NCBI RefSeq assembly: GCF_016887565.1
Contig: NZ_CP069396.1
Coordinates: 10,398,001 to 10,462,000, forward strand
Length of the DNA stretch: 64,000 nucleotides
Origin: Archangium violaceum
Lineage (GTDB): Bacteria; Myxococcota; Myxococcia; Myxococcales; Myxococcaceae
Direction of reading: 5' to 3'
Positions 1 through 11,438 of the stretch are shown one piece after another; position 1 is the first letter of the stretch, and each line of letters begins with the position of its first letter. A program made the translations under genes and the position numbers. Under the pieces are notes generated by a model. The model was not told where the DNA came from and searched no databases. It saw only the letters and a list, made by a program, of their open reading frames with translations.

Positions 1-59
1 GAGCGCTGAGGGACCCTCCATCGGACGGAGTTGACGCTCCGCCTGACGCTCCCTATGAG

Positions 60-1937
60 GTGCCGGTGGGTTCAGCGCATCCATGGACATGGCTGGGCGT
101 CCTGGCCGCGTGGGCCGGAGCAATCGGAACGGCGCACGCGACGGAGACGGACCAGTACTTCGCGATCGGCAAGTCTCCACGGGACTCGCTGGCCGTCCTC
201 GACGAGAAGGTCAACCGGGAGATTCTCGGAGCCTTGGAACTCGTGAATCGAGGGGCCTGGGACAGCACCTCGTGCGAGGACCTCGCCTACCGCGTCCACC
301 AGCGGTTCCGCATCTCGGGGCTCCACAAGATAGAGCTCTGGGCGGAGCACACGCCGCGCATCGAGCGGGTGCCCGCCGACGACGCCTACGCGCGCTTCCA
401 GAAGGAGGACTCCGTCTACCGCAATGACCGCCTCTGGGACTGGGGCCTCACCTTCGGCGTCAAGGCGACGTTCAACGTCGCCGGCGTCCACATGGGCGCG
501 GACAAGCTCTCCCACTTCTTCCAGACGGGATGGAAGTACCACGAGCTGTTCCTCGAGGACCGTCAGGCGGGAGTCCCCGAACGCGAGGCCCTCGAGCGGG
601 CCATCCAGTACGGCGTGGAAACGGAGCGGAGTTCCCTCGGCCTGGCGACGACGGGCGTGTTCTCCTTCGGAGACCTCGAGGCCAACTACCAGGGGTTCCT
701 CTTCTACCGGAGCCTGTGCCAGACGGAGAACCCGCGGCTCTTGAAGACCTCCGAGGGCTGGCGGCTCACGCGCCCGTTCGACTGGCGCGAGTACATCTCC
801 CCCCGGTTCGACGAGAGCTACTACAACTCCGCCTTCACGCCGAAGCGCTGGAGCGAGGTCCGCACCAACCTGCGGCGGGACTACTGCCCGAAGCTCGACA
901 GCGAGGCGTTCCGGGAGCACTACTGGCGCTACTCGCGCTTCCCTCGCGGCGCCGACGAGCTCAACGCCCGCTACGTCCAGGAGCTGATCGCCCGCGGTGA
1001 GCTTCCCCGGCAGGAGGACTACTCCCTCTGGGCCGCCTGCGGCCGGAGCCGGCCGGACTTCGGCTCGGGCGAAGTGGCGGCCGTCGGGGGAAGCCCCGGG
1101 CCCATGCCGCGTTACGAGACCCCGCGTTTCGACGACGCCATCCTCCGGCCCGTGTTCGAGCTCGCCGGTGGCGGCTTCCAGGGGGCCCGCGCCGATTGGA
1201 ACGCCCTGCTCCGGATGCGATTCCAGCTCCGGGAGACCGTGGTGCCAGAGGACGCGTGGGACTCCGTGCGGACCCCGGAGTACCTGCTCTGGGCCTCGCT
1301 CGATGGGACGCTCGCGATGACTCCCGGGCCCCTGGGCGGTGGCCTGCGCGCCGAGCTATCCCATGCCGACCTCCGCCTCACCCCGGTGGAACAGCGCTTC
1401 GAGCTCAACGACGCGGCCGACGGCGGCATGCTCGCGGTCGGCGTGGTGCTGGCTCCAGCGCGTCTCACGCGCTTCCTCGCGTTGGACCGGAAGCTGGGCG
1501 TCACACTGTCCGCGGCCGGAGTCCGCGCGCGGCTGGGGACGAGCCTCGGCGAGCGGCAACGGACGCGGGTGTTCGCCTCGCTCGCGCTGGAGGCGCTCGG
1601 GTACAAGGCGGCCCTCCACCTGTCCGAGCTGGACGCCTTCCATGGAGTGCATGTCGCCACCCTGGCCGCGGAAGCCGGCGCGGAGCTGCTCCTCGGAGAG
1701 CGCTTCCGGCTCGGACTCGTCCTGGGCGGACGCGCGGAGCTCGGCCTGGGGTGGAGCCACGGTGGCCGCCGGTTCTCCGCGCCTTCGGACCTCGGGGCGT
1801 ATGCCGAGGGGCAGGTGGACATGACGCGCCACCTGCGCCTGTTCGTCCGCGGACAGCTCGACGCCCTCCATGAGCCCGAGCCGGGCCGGCTCCTCTCCAC
1901 GCCCGCCCTCCTCGCCGGCGCCGCGTTCAGGTTCTGA
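60..1937 (+). CDS. Putative outer-membrane/envelope protein (start uncertain)
   Basis: Unrecognised protein of about 625 residues. From the GTG at 60, a hydrophobic stretch (residues about 9-29, ending AIGTAHA) looks like a signal peptide, but there is no basic residue before it. The frame stays open to the left edge of the window, so the true start may lie outside. The first half is rich in Trp/Tyr and acidic residues and contains a VHMGADKLSHFF segment. The second half has alternating hydrophobic strands and ends in AAFRF, a C-terminal Phe typical of outer-membrane beta-barrels. Envelope location is inferred from these traits; no function can be assigned. It converges on the methyltransferase gene with about 24 bp between stops. 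Confidence 0.7.
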   Translation: MPVGSAHPWTWLGVLAAWAGAIGTAHATETDQYFAIGKSPRDSLAVLDEKVNREILGALELVNRGAWDSTSCEDLAYRVHQRFRISGLHKIELWAEHTPRIERVPADDAYARFQKEDSVYRNDRLWDWGLTFGVKATFNVAGVHMGADKLSHFFQTGWKYHELFLEDRQAGVPEREALERAIQYGVETERSSLGLATTGVFSFGDLEANYQGFLFYRSLCQTENPRLLKTSEGWRLTRPFDWREYISPRFDESYYNSAFTPKRWSEVRTNLRRDYCPKLDSEAFREHYWRYSRFPRGADELNARYVQELIARGELPRQEDYSLWAACGRSRPDFGSGEVAAVGGSPGPMPRYETPRFDDAILRPVFELAGGGFQGARADWNALLRMRFQLRETVVPEDAWDSVRTPEYLLWASLDGTLAMTPGPLGGGLRAELSHADLRLTPVEQRFELNDAADGGMLAVGVVLAPARLTRFLALDRKLGVTLSAAGVRARLGTSLGERQRTRVFASLALEALGYKAALHLSELDAFHGVHVATLAAEAGAELLLGERFRLGLVLGGRAELGLGWSHGGRRFSAPSDLGAYAEGQVDMTRHLRLFVRGQLDALHEPEPGRLLSTPALLAGAAFRF

Positions 1938-1961
1938 GCCCCGGGGGCTGGCGGACGCGCC

Positions 1962-2666
1962 CTACCCCTCCGCCACGCCGATGTGCCGCGAGTCCTCGGG
2001 ATCGAAGGGCTTGCCGTCGAAGCGCCCGTAGCGCTCGCGGGGGGTGAGGCCCCCGGCCGCCATCGCCGCGTCCAGCTCCTGCACGGAGAAGGGCTTCAGC
2101 TTGAGGCGGCGGATGCCGAGCGGCGCGCCGGGCTGCCGGCGCTCGCGCAGGTGGAAGGAGAACCCCGGCCGGCGCGGCTCGAGCGCGGCGCCGGGGTCGT
2201 CCTCGTCGCGGTTCTGCGTGGAGGCGGGCTCGGTGGACGGGTTGAGCACGTCGTAGACGAAGAGACCCCCGGGGACGAGGTGGTAGCGCACGGTGGCCAG
2301 GAAGGCCTCGAGGTCCTCGTGCGTGCTCATCAGCCCCAGGGCGTTCTGGGGGGCGAGCACCACGGGGAAGCGCTCGGGCTGGCGCAGGGAGCGCGGATCC
2401 GCCAGGAGGAAGCGCACCCGGCCGGCCACCTCGGCCGACACCGAGGCCCGGGACTCCTCGGCGGCCCGCACCATCCGCTCCGAGGGGTCCACCCCCAGTA
2501 CGGACAGCCCGTGCTCGGCCAGCGTCCAGGCCACGCGCCCGTTGGCCGAGCCCAGCACCAGCACGGGCCCACCACGCTCGGTCGCCTGGCGCGTGTAGAA
2601 GACAAGGTCGGGCTCCTGCCCGACAAGGGAGAGCGGCGTGCGGCCGCGCGCGTCGTTTCCGGCCAT
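1962..2666 (-). CDS. Class I SAM-dependent methyltransferase
   Basis: Probable cytoplasmic methyltransferase of 234 residues. The start is placed at the ATG at 2666 because GGAAG lies just upstream; the frame is open further but that extension looks non-coding. Motif I is VLVLGSANGR near residues 36-45, a variant of the GxGxG SAM-binding loop. It is followed by the acidic motif II (VLGVDPS) and a motif III-like VVLAPQNALG, a Rossmann methyltransferase pattern. The substrate is unknown. It is divergent from the lipoprotein gene at 2869, sharing an upstream region of about 200 bp. Confidence 0.8.
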   Translation of the reverse strand: MAGNDARGRTPLSLVGQEPDLVFYTRQATERGGPVLVLGSANGRVAWTLAEHGLSVLGVDPSERMVRAAEESRASVSAEVAGRVRFLLADPRSLRQPERFPVVLAPQNALGLMSTHEDLEAFLATVRYHLVPGGLFVYDVLNPSTEPASTQNRDEDDPGAALEPRRPGFSFHLRERRQPGAPLGIRRLKLKPFSVQELDAAMAAGGLTPRERYGRFDGKPFDPEDSRHIGVAEG

Positions 2667-2868
2667 CGGTCTTCCGGAGTAGCACGGTTGGGGCCGTCGT
2701 GGGGTCAGGACCCTGCCTTGACTGGGCACCACGCTACCCATGTGCTGTCCGGGAGCCGACGCATCGGCCCTCCTTCGAGCGGAGCCGGGCTGGCACCGGG
2801 CTTGCGAAGCGGGGAGACGGGGGTGCCACGTAGGTACCCGGATTCACCAGAAACGGGTGGGCAGGGGC

Positions 2869-4434
2869 ATGAAGGGTGGATGGCGGTGGGCGACGGCGCT
2901 CGTCGTGACGGGCGCGATGTGGGCGGGCTGCAAGCAGACGGGGCATGACCAGTCGGAGCACGGCAACCCCGGGCTGGATTCTCCCCAAGTCGAGGGGAAT
3001 ACACCGGACCCGGTGCCCGCTCCCGACGCGGGCACGGTGACCGATGGCGGAGGGAAGCCCGACGCGGGCACGCCACCGCCGCCTCCTCCTGTCGACGCGG
3101 GCACTCCGCCCCCTGTCGACGCGGGTACTCCGCCTCCTCCTCCCGAGGCGGACATCCAGTTCACCTCGGTCCCGGGCTGGCAGTTCTTCGGCACCCAGCA
3201 CGGCGGGCCCCGGCGCGTCTACGGGGTGTCGGCCGACGAGGGGGGCAACGTCTGGGTGGCCGGTGGCGAGGACGGCCTCTTCCTGCTCCAGCCGGGCGCC
3301 ACGCGGTACCAGCGCTTCACCCTGGAGAACGGGCTGCACCCCTACGGCTACATGGCGGACGGCAGCGACGCGCCAGGGCCCAGGTACCTCAAGGTCATCT
3401 CGGTCGCGGGCGGCCCCGCCGGCACCGTCTTCGTGGGCTACGAGGGCCGGCCCGGCAAGGGCAAGGACTACTGCGAGGACAACTGGGACCGCGATGACGG
3501 CATCGCCCCGGACCCGTCCCGCTACAAGAGCGGTGACGCGGACAAGGTGACGCTGCGCGCCGACGGCACCCTCGACGTGGTCCACTACGACATCTTCTCC
3601 GGTCCCAACGTGGTGCGCGCCGAGAAGCGCGGCCGCGAGAAGCTCTGCAACATCCTGCGCATCGCGTACGACAAGAACACCCAGAGCGTCTGGTTCGGCG
3701 GCAACCACGGCTTCGCCCGCGGCGACGCGCGCTTCACCGGCAACAACACCTGCAACGGACAGCTCTCCTGCGCCGGCGTGCTGGAGCACGTGCACCCGGC
3801 CATCAACGCCCTCAACGACAAGGGCGAGGACATCCTCCTCACCGACGCCTACTACGGCGTGGCGGTGCACCCCAGCGGCGATGTCTTCTTCGGCGGCTCC
3901 AACCGCACCACGCGCTTCCGCTACGGCACCAACGGCTTCGACTACTGGACCTCGCAGTCCGAGACGGAGGATGCCCCCTACATCTGGAACCGCTTCGACC
4001 TCTGGCCGGACAAGGTGGGCGAGCCGGGCGCTCCCAAGCCCAGCGAGCGCGTGGACGACAACGTGTCCGGCCTGGCCATGGCGGGCGACAACACCGTCTG
4101 GGTCAGTTCCTTCAGCAAGGGGCTCGCGCGGATGAACGCCGAGGGCGGTGACGTCCACTACGTCAACGTCGGCGTCCCGCAGCTGTCCGCCGTGGCCGTG
4201 GACCCGCTCGATGGCAGCGTGTGGACCGGCGCCCGCTGGCTCGGTGCCCTCTACCGCGTGAAGAATGGCGGCGTGCAGACCTACTGCATCGACTTCGGCA
4301 CCCGCCTCTGCTCCAGCCGCATCTCCGACATCCAGGTCGACGGCCACGGCTCCGGGCGCCGCATCCTCGTGGGCTTCCTCGGCAGCGACGAGAACCGCAT
4401 CCCCGGTGCCGTCGGCATCTACACCGGGAACTGA
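2869..4434 (+). CDS. Lipoprotein with beta-propeller-like repeats
   Basis: Secreted lipoprotein of 521 residues. The ATG at 2869 starts a basic N-terminus, a hydrophobic core and a lipobox WAGC with Cys 21. A linker of repeated PDAGT and polyproline units (residues about 45-90) follows, a common myxobacterial spacer holding the domain away from the membrane. The rest contains repeated GGNVWVAGGEDGLF-type strands (NVWVAG, TVFVGY, SVWFGG, TVWVSS, SVWTGA), resembling two-component-regulator propeller blades. A ligand-binding or surface role is inferred only. Two strong hairpins lie directly after the stop codon. Confidence 0.8.
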   Translation: MKGGWRWATALVVTGAMWAGCKQTGHDQSEHGNPGLDSPQVEGNTPDPVPAPDAGTVTDGGGKPDAGTPPPPPPVDAGTPPPVDAGTPPPPPEADIQFTSVPGWQFFGTQHGGPRRVYGVSADEGGNVWVAGGEDGLFLLQPGATRYQRFTLENGLHPYGYMADGSDAPGPRYLKVISVAGGPAGTVFVGYEGRPGKGKDYCEDNWDRDDGIAPDPSRYKSGDADKVTLRADGTLDVVHYDIFSGPNVVRAEKRGREKLCNILRIAYDKNTQSVWFGGNHGFARGDARFTGNNTCNGQLSCAGVLEHVHPAINALNDKGEDILLTDAYYGVAVHPSGDVFFGGSNRTTRFRYGTNGFDYWTSQSETEDAPYIWNRFDLWPDKVGEPGAPKPSERVDDNVSGLAMAGDNTVWVSSFSKGLARMNAEGGDVHYVNVGVPQLSAVAVDPLDGSVWTGARWLGALYRVKNGGVQTYCIDFGTRLCSSRISDIQVDGHGSGRRILVGFLGSDENRIPGAVGIYTGN

Positions 4435-4449
4435 GGCACCGTGAGGAGG

Positions 4450-4486
4450 CCGGGTTTCCCCTCCTGGTTCGCGGAGGGGAACCCGG
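4450..4486 (+). terminator. Hairpin terminator after propeller lipoprotein gene
   Basis: Arms CCGGGTT (4450-4456) plus CCCCTCC (4458-4464) pair with GGAGGGG (4473-4479) plus AACCCGG (4480-4486), with one bulged T and an 8-nt loop. No T-run follows. It lies 16 bp after the stop, so termination or mRNA 3' protection is likely. Confidence 0.6.
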
Positions 4487-4497
4487 AGTCCTCGATA

Positions 4498-4537
4498 CCC
4501 TCACCCCGTCCCTCTCCCGGAGGGAGAGGGGTGAGGG
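4498..4537. repeat. REP-like palindromic repeat, copy 1
   Basis: Inner stem CCCTCTCCC (4510-4518) / GGGAGAGGG (4522-4530) with a GGA loop. Outer stem CCCTCAC (4498-4504) / GTGAGGG (4531-4537), with CCCGT bulged on one side. A closely matching copy in the opposite orientation lies near 21803-21836, pointing to a dispersed repeat family. Confidence 0.75.
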
Positions 4538-4675
4538 GCACCTGGCATCCCTCCCACCCGAGGGCCTCCAGCACCTTGGTCATGCCGGCTCGATGCGCTC
4601 CAGGGTATTCAGACCCTGATAACAGGAAGCTCCCCGTCATCAGGGATCGGGACGCGGTACGGATGGAATAGACCC

Positions 4676-5203
4676 ATGAGCATCGAACAGTTCTGGAAGC
4701 TCATCGAGTCATCCCGGAGAGGCTTCAACCCTCACCGGATTGACGGAAACATGGAGCAGCAGAGCGAGGAACTCAGGCGGCTGCTGTTGAAGCTCCCCCC
4801 CGAGGAGATCATCGACTTCCGCAACCATCTCCTCGAACGGATGGCCACGGCATTCCACTGGGACCTGTGGGGGGCCGCCTACATCATCGCGGGCGGCTGC
4901 TCGGATGATGGCTTCGCGGACTTCCGGAGCTGGTTGATCTCGATGGGACGTCGTGTCTTCGAAAGCGCGGTGTCGAATCCAGAATCACTCCTCGACGTGG
5001 TCGATACGCCTGGAGTCGAGGACTTCTTCTTCGAAGAGTTTCCAGATGTGCCGGCACAGGCCTACGCGGAGCTGACAGGACGCGAGCTCCCCTCGTACGC
5101 GGGCCACTCCCCGGTTGGCCCCGCCGGACAAGCGTGGAGCGAAGACGAGGGGAACCTCGCGCGGAGGTTCCCCAAGCTCTGGGCTCGATACCACCGGGGA
5201 TGA
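4676..5203 (+). CDS. DUF4240 domain protein
   Basis: Cytoplasmic protein of 175 residues beginning MSIEQFWKLIE, the typical opening of DUF4240 proteins (xFWxLIE). The family signature is also seen in the EEIIDFRNHLLERM and ADFRSWLISMGR segments, where a Trp/Gly-rich core follows a helix. No signal peptide or membrane segment is present. The biochemical role of the family is unknown. It follows two hairpins after the upstream lipoprotein gene and so is probably a separate transcription unit. It converges on the amidohydrolase gene with 10 bp between stops. Confidence 0.8.
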   Translation: MSIEQFWKLIESSRRGFNPHRIDGNMEQQSEELRRLLLKLPPEEIIDFRNHLLERMATAFHWDLWGAAYIIAGGCSDDGFADFRSWLISMGRRVFESAVSNPESLLDVVDTPGVEDFFFEEFPDVPAQAYAELTGRELPSYAGHSPVGPAGQAWSEDEGNLARRFPKLWARYHRG

Positions 5204-5213
5204 ACCGCACGCC

Positions 5214-7898
5214 CTACTTCGCCAGCGTCCGGTATTTCTCGAACAGCGCCTGCTGACGGCTGGTGAGCGGCACCTGCTTCCCTCCCACCCACATGCCCAA
5301 CGGCCGGCTGCTCACCTCCAGCGGGTCTCCATTCCACAGCACCAGGTCCGCCGTCTGACCCGGCGCCACCTGGCCTCCCTCCAACCCGAACGCCTCCGTC
5401 ACATTAGTGGTGATGGCTCGCAGCGCGTCCGCGTACGGCAGACCCCACGCCACCGCGTTGCCCGCCTCCTGCGCCAGCGTGCGCACCATGTGCGACTCGC
5501 CCAGCGTGGAGATGAGCACCTTCACCCCCGCCCCACTCAGCAGCGCCGCCGAGTCCAACCGGCTGTTCAGCCCGTCGAACGTCGAGGGCAGGTTCTGCGT
5601 GGGCTGCACCACGACGGGTACCTTCGCCTCCGCCAGCTCCCGCGCCACCATCCACGCCTCGCGCCCACCGGCGATGACCAGCTTCAGCCCGAACTCGCGC
5701 CCGAGCGCCAACGCCGCCCGGATGTCCGACACCCGGTTGGCCGCCACCACCACCGGCATCGTCCCCGCCAGCGCCGGCTGCAGCGCCTCCAGGTCCAGCC
5801 GGCTCGCCGACAACGCGCGCATCCGGTTGTGCTCGAACTCGCTCTTCCGGTTGTTGTACGCCCGCGCGTCGAACAGCACCTCGCGCAGCCGCTCCAGCAC
5901 CAGCGCGCGCGAGCCGGACACCGCGTCCCGGCCGGACAGGCCCAGGTTGATGTGCAGGGCCAGCGGCGCGCGACGCACCGCGCCATCCGTCGTCACCCAC
6001 GCGCTCTGCCCGGACACCAGTCCGCCCGACGGAATCACGCCCGCCGCGACGACACCGCCCAGCCTCGCCACGGGCAGCGTCTCCGCCGCCGGGTTGAAGC
6101 TGTCGACGATGCGCAGCGCCGCGCGGATGGGCTCCTTGGCCGCCTCGCCCCGCAGCGCGTCATCCACCGCCGACTCCTCCAGCCCCACCTCCACCACGCC
6201 CAGGCCCGTGAGCGGATCCACGAAGCCCGGCGCCAGCACCCGGCCCTTGCCCTCCACCGCACGGCACCCCGCCGGCAGCGCGTCGAGCGCCCCCGCCTGC
6301 ACCCGCGTCACCTGCCCATTCTCCACCAGCACCGAGGCGTGCGCCTGCCACGTCCCATTGGAGAGGACCGCCACGTCCTGGAACGCGGTGCACGCGTCGG
6401 CCTTCACCTCCAGCGGCTGGGCGCAGGCGGCGTCCTTCGTGGGCTCGCAACGGGCCTCGATTCCCGCGTCCTTCAACACCGGCACCGCCGAGGGCAACAC
6501 CGCCAGCTTCGCCGAGGCCCCGGCGCGCTCGCCCAGCTCGAAGTCGCTCGCCTCCAGGGCACCATTCGTCACGTCATAGGTGACGACACCGTCCGCCCAG
6601 ACGCGCTGCGCGCGGGCATACACGGAGAGCGGGTGGTTCTTCCACAACACCACGTCCGCCATCTTTCCCGGCTCCAGCGAGCCCGTCTTCTCCTCCACGC
6701 CCATCACCCACGCGGGGTGCAGCGTCACCCAGCGCAGCGCCTCCTCCTCGGTGATGGGGATGCCGGACTCGCGCGCCCGCCACATCGCCTTGCCGGCCTC
6801 CTGGTTGAGCCGCTGGATGCCCAGCGCCGAGTCCGAATGGATGACGGCACGCCCACCCGCCTGCGACACCAGGCCCGCGTTCTGCGGAATCCCATCCCAG
6901 GCCTCCAGCTTGAAGCCCCACCAATCCGCCCACGTGGACACCGCCACGTGCTTGTCCGCCAGCTGGTCGCGCAGCTTGTAGGCCTCCAGCGCGTGGTGGA
7001 AGGAGCGGATGGAGTAGCCGAACTCGTCGGCCACCTGGAGCATCACCGCCATCTCGTCCGCGCGGTAGCAGTGGTTCTGCACCAGCAGGTTGCCGCGCAT
7101 CACCTCCGCCAGCGTCTCCAGCTGCAAATCCCGGAGCGGAGCGGGCCCTCCATCCTTCCCCTTCTTCCCCCAGGCGTCCCACTTCTCCATGTACTCGCGC
7201 GCCCGGGAGAAGGCCTGCCGGAAGCCGGCCACGTTGCCCATGCGCGTGGAGGGAGCACGCCGCTGCGCTCCCCCGTACACACGGCGGGGATTCTCGCCGC
7301 AGGCCATCTTCAGGCCGTCCTTCGCCCCGGGAAAGCGCATCTCCGCCGCCGAGCGGCCGAAGTGCAGCTTCACCGGGAAGCCTCGCCCTCCAATGAGGTT
7401 GGCGCTGCCCGGCAGCACCAGCATGGCGGTGATTCCACCGGCCGCCGCTCGACGCAGCCCCGGGTCCTGCGGCCAGAAGGAGTGCTCGGCGGACACCTCG
7501 GCCGTCACCGGCGCCGTGGCCTCGTTCCCATCGTTGTTGGCGACGCTCTCCGGCGTGGCGAACACGCCCAGGTGGCTGTGTGAGTCGATGATGCCGGGCG
7601 TCACGTAGAGGCCCGTGCCGTCCACCTCCTCGGCCCCGGGAGGGGTGGCCACGTCCGCGTTGCGCCCCACCGCCAGAATCTTACCGTCCGCGAAAGCAAT
7701 GGCTCCGTCCTCGATGGCCGCGCCCGAGGCGGGCATCACCGTGGCGTGCCGCACCACCACCGCGCGCTCCTGACGCCACACGCGCGTCGGGGCGCCAGGA
7801 GAAGAAGCCCCCTTGGCGGGCTCGGAGGGGGAGGAAGCGCTCGAGGAGACGGTCGCGCAGGAGGTCAATAGCAACAAGGACAGGTGGCGATAGCGCAT
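5214..7898 (-). CDS. Double-domain amidohydrolase lipoprotein
   Basis: Envelope-exported amidohydrolase of 894 residues. The ATG at 7898 gives MRYRHLS and a lipobox LTSC with Cys 14. The first half is an imidazolonepropionase-like metal-dependent hydrolase: [13 protein letters not shown] (HxH at 107-109), then [18 protein letters not shown] and [10 protein letters not shown] supply the other His/Asp ligands, and a composite-domain tail [14 protein letters not shown] follows. The second half repeats the fold ([22 protein letters not shown]) but has lost the HxH (PLTG instead) and the later histidines, so it looks catalytically dead. The substrate is unknown; peptide-like or cyclic amides are possible. 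It is divergent from the sigma-54 activator with very little space between starts. Confidence 0.85.
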   Translation of the reverse strand: MRYRHLSLLLLTSCATVSSSASSPSEPAKGASSPGAPTRVWRQERAVVVRHATVMPASGAAIEDGAIAFADGKILAVGRNADVATPPGAEEVDGTGLYVTPGIIDSHSHLGVFATPESVANNDGNEATAPVTAEVSAEHSFWPQDPGLRRAAAGGITAMLVLPGSANLIGGRGFPVKLHFGRSAAEMRFPGAKDGLKMACGENPRRVYGGAQRRAPSTRMGNVAGFRQAFSRAREYMEKWDAWGKKGKDGGPAPLRDLQLETLAEVMRGNLLVQNHCYRADEMAVMLQVADEFGYSIRSFHHALEAYKLRDQLADKHVAVSTWADWWGFKLEAWDGIPQNAGLVSQAGGRAVIHSDSALGIQRLNQEAGKAMWRARESGIPITEEEALRWVTLHPAWVMGVEEKTGSLEPGKMADVVLWKNHPLSVYARAQRVWADGVVTYDVTNGALEASDFELGERAGASAKLAVLPSAVPVLKDAGIEARCEPTKDAACAQPLEVKADACTAFQDVAVLSNGTWQAHASVLVENGQVTRVQAGALDALPAGCRAVEGKGRVLAPGFVDPLTGLGVVEVGLEESAVDDALRGEAAKEPIRAALRIVDSFNPAAETLPVARLGGVVAAGVIPSGGLVSGQSAWVTTDGAVRRAPLALHINLGLSGRDAVSGSRALVLERLREVLFDARAYNNRKSEFEHNRMRALSASRLDLEALQPALAGTMPVVVAANRVSDIRAALALGREFGLKLVIAGGREAWMVARELAEAKVPVVVQPTQNLPSTFDGLNSRLDSAALLSGAGVKVLISTLGESHMVRTLAQEAGNAVAWGLPYADALRAITTNVTEAFGLEGGQVAPGQTADLVLWNGDPLEVSSRPLGMWVGGKQVPLTSRQQALFEKYRTLAK

Positions 7899-7935
7899 GG
7901 CCGTTCGTCGTATCACGGTAGAATCGCGCTCGCCC

Positions 7936-9300
<1,365 letters not shown>

Positions 9301-9380
9301 GCGGGCAATCGGGCTCCCCACCGCGCGTTCTATCGTCCAACCTTCTGGAAGCCATCCGCCCCGACCGGAGACCCCAAGCC

Positions 9381-11414
9381 ATGCGCATCCGCGCCCTGCC
9401 CCTGCTCCTGCTCACCTCCTGTACCGCGGCCCAGAACACCGTCGCTCCGGCCTCCCCTTCCCCGGTGGCTCAGGTCACCACCTCCTCCGCCCAGGGCCGG
9501 AAGCTCGACGCGGCCACGCCCCTGAAGACGGCCTCGAGCACGCCCTTCACCGTGTCCGCCGGGTGGTACGTCACCGAGCGGGACGGGCACCTGCTGCTCG
9601 AGGACCCCGAGCGGCAGCTCCGCCTCACCCTCCTGGAGGTGCCCGGCCCCTCCGCCGAGCGCGCCCTCGCCGCCGCCTGGAAGCAGACCCGGCCCGACTT
9701 CGCCCTCCCCGTGAAGCACGCGGCCCACCCGCCCGCACAGGATGGCTGGGACGAAATCTTCCAGAACACCTACGAGCCTCCGCCCCAGGAGGCGCGCGTC
9801 GTCGTCGGCCTCGCCCGGCGCAAGGGTGACACCAACTACGTCGTCCTCCTGGATGGCGCCGCGGCCGCCATGGATCGCCGGGGGGCCCAGGCCGCTCAAG
9901 TCCTCCTCGGCTTCAAGTCGGCCCGGCTCGGCGAGGAGTCCTTCGCCGGCAAGGCCCCGCTGCCGCTGACCGCCGAGCGCCTCCGGTCCTTCGAGTCCTT
10001 CATCGAGCAGGCCCGCAAGACGATGAAGATTCCAGGCGTGGCCGTCGCCGTCGTCCAGGGCAACCAGGTCCTCCTCGAGAAGGGCTTCGGGGCGCGGGAA
10101 CTCGGCAAGCCGGAGCCGGTGACGCCGGAGACGCTCTTCCTCATCGGCTCCACGAGCAAGTCGCTCACCACGCTGATGATGGCGCGGCTGGTGGACGAGG
10201 GCCTCTTCGACTGGGACACCCCCGCCACCCGGCTCCTGCCCGACTTCTCGCTCGCCGACGCCGAGGTGACGAAGAAGCTCACCGTGCGCAACACCGTGTG
10301 CGCCTGCACCGGCATGCCGCGCCAGGACATGGAGATGATCTTCGAGTACGCGGGCGTCACCGGCGAGCAGCGCATCGCCGAGATGCGGCGGATGAAGCCC
10401 ACCACCGGCATCGGCGAGACCTTCCAGTACAGCAACCCCATGGTGACCGCTGGCGGCTACATGGCCGCGCACACCGCCGAGCCCCTGTTCCCGCTCGGCC
10501 AGGCATATGACCGCGTGATGCAGTCGCGCATCTTCGACGCCCTGGGCATGAAGTCCACCACCTTCGACTTCGCCCGCGCGGCGAAGCAGGACCACGCCTC
10601 GCCGCATGGGATGACCCTCACGCTCGACTACACGCCCCTGCCCCTGTCCCAGGACGAGGTCATCGTCCCGGTCCGCCCCGCCGGCGGCGCCTGGTCCAAC
10701 CTCCGGGACATGGAGCGCTACGTGATGCTCGAGCTCTCCAAGGGCCGCACGCCCGAGGGCCAGAAGCTCGTCTCCGAGGCCAACATGCTCGCGCGCCGCG
10801 AGCCGCAGGTGAAGATCACCGACACCATGAGCTACGGGCTGGGACTCATGGTGGGCGAGGACCACGGCGCCCGCGTCATCCACCACGGCGGCAACACGCT
10901 GGGCTTCAGCTCGGACATGTTCTTCCTGCCCGATGCCAACGTCGGCGTCGTCCTGCTCACGAACGTGCAGGGGGATGGCCCCTTCCGCAACGCCGTCCGC
11001 CGCAAGTTCCTGGAGCTGCTCTTCGACGGCCGCGACGAGGCCCGCGCCCAGCTCGACTTCGCCCTGAAGAACCAGCGCGAGCAGTCCGAGAAGGAGCTGT
11101 CCGCCATCCGCGCCAAGCCCGACCTGGCCTGGGTGAAGACCCTGGCCGGCACCTGGTACAACGCGGGCCTCGGACGCATCACCCTGCGCGTCGAGGGCTC
11201 GAGCGCGGTGCTCGACGCGGGCGAGTGGCGCAGCACCCTGGGCGAGAGGCGGGAGAAGAACGGCGCGCGCACGCTCGTCCTCATGGACCCGCCGATGGCC
11301 GGCACCGAGCTCCAGCCCCGGAAGGAGGCGGAGCACACCACGCTCGTGCTGGAGATGCCGCAACTGCGCTACGTCTTCGAGAAGCGGGCGGCCCAGGCCT
11401 CCAGCAGGCCGTGA
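9381..11414 (+). CDS. Beta-lactamase-family serine hydrolase lipoprotein
   Basis: Exported serine hydrolase of 677 residues from the class C beta-lactamase/penicillin-binding family (Pfam Beta-lactamase). The ATG at 9381 gives a short signal and lipobox LTSC (Cys 14). An N-terminal region of about 190 residues precedes the catalytic domain. The domain carries the nucleophile motif STSK (257-260), YSN (350-352) and HHGGN (501-505) in the expected order. A C-terminal beta-rich region resembles the DUF3471-type extension of such hydrolases. The likely role is hydrolysis of peptides or esters at the envelope, not necessarily antibiotic resistance. It ends head-to-head with the ELWxSDGT-repeat gene. 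Confidence 0.88.
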   Translation: MRIRALPLLLLTSCTAAQNTVAPASPSPVAQVTTSSAQGRKLDAATPLKTASSTPFTVSAGWYVTERDGHLLLEDPERQLRLTLLEVPGPSAERALAAAWKQTRPDFALPVKHAAHPPAQDGWDEIFQNTYEPPPQEARVVVGLARRKGDTNYVVLLDGAAAAMDRRGAQAAQVLLGFKSARLGEESFAGKAPLPLTAERLRSFESFIEQARKTMKIPGVAVAVVQGNQVLLEKGFGARELGKPEPVTPETLFLIGSTSKSLTTLMMARLVDEGLFDWDTPATRLLPDFSLADAEVTKKLTVRNTVCACTGMPRQDMEMIFEYAGVTGEQRIAEMRRMKPTTGIGETFQYSNPMVTAGGYMAAHTAEPLFPLGQAYDRVMQSRIFDALGMKSTTFDFARAAKQDHASPHGMTLTLDYTPLPLSQDEVIVPVRPAGGAWSNLRDMERYVMLELSKGRTPEGQKLVSEANMLARREPQVKITDTMSYGLGLMVGEDHGARVIHHGGNTLGFSSDMFFLPDANVGVVLLTNVQGDGPFRNAVRRKFLELLFDGRDEARAQLDFALKNQREQSEKELSAIRAKPDLAWVKTLAGTWYNAGLGRITLRVEGSSAVLDAGEWRSTLGERREKNGARTLVLMDPPMAGTELQPRKEAEHTTLVLEMPQLRYVFEKRAAQASSRP

Positions 11415-11438
11415 CGTGAGGAGGCCCGTCCCGGGCGC

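Noticed and set aside
4441-4671. Small open frame (76 codons) after the propeller gene
   Set aside because: It runs through two hairpins and a REP repeat and has no ribosome site.
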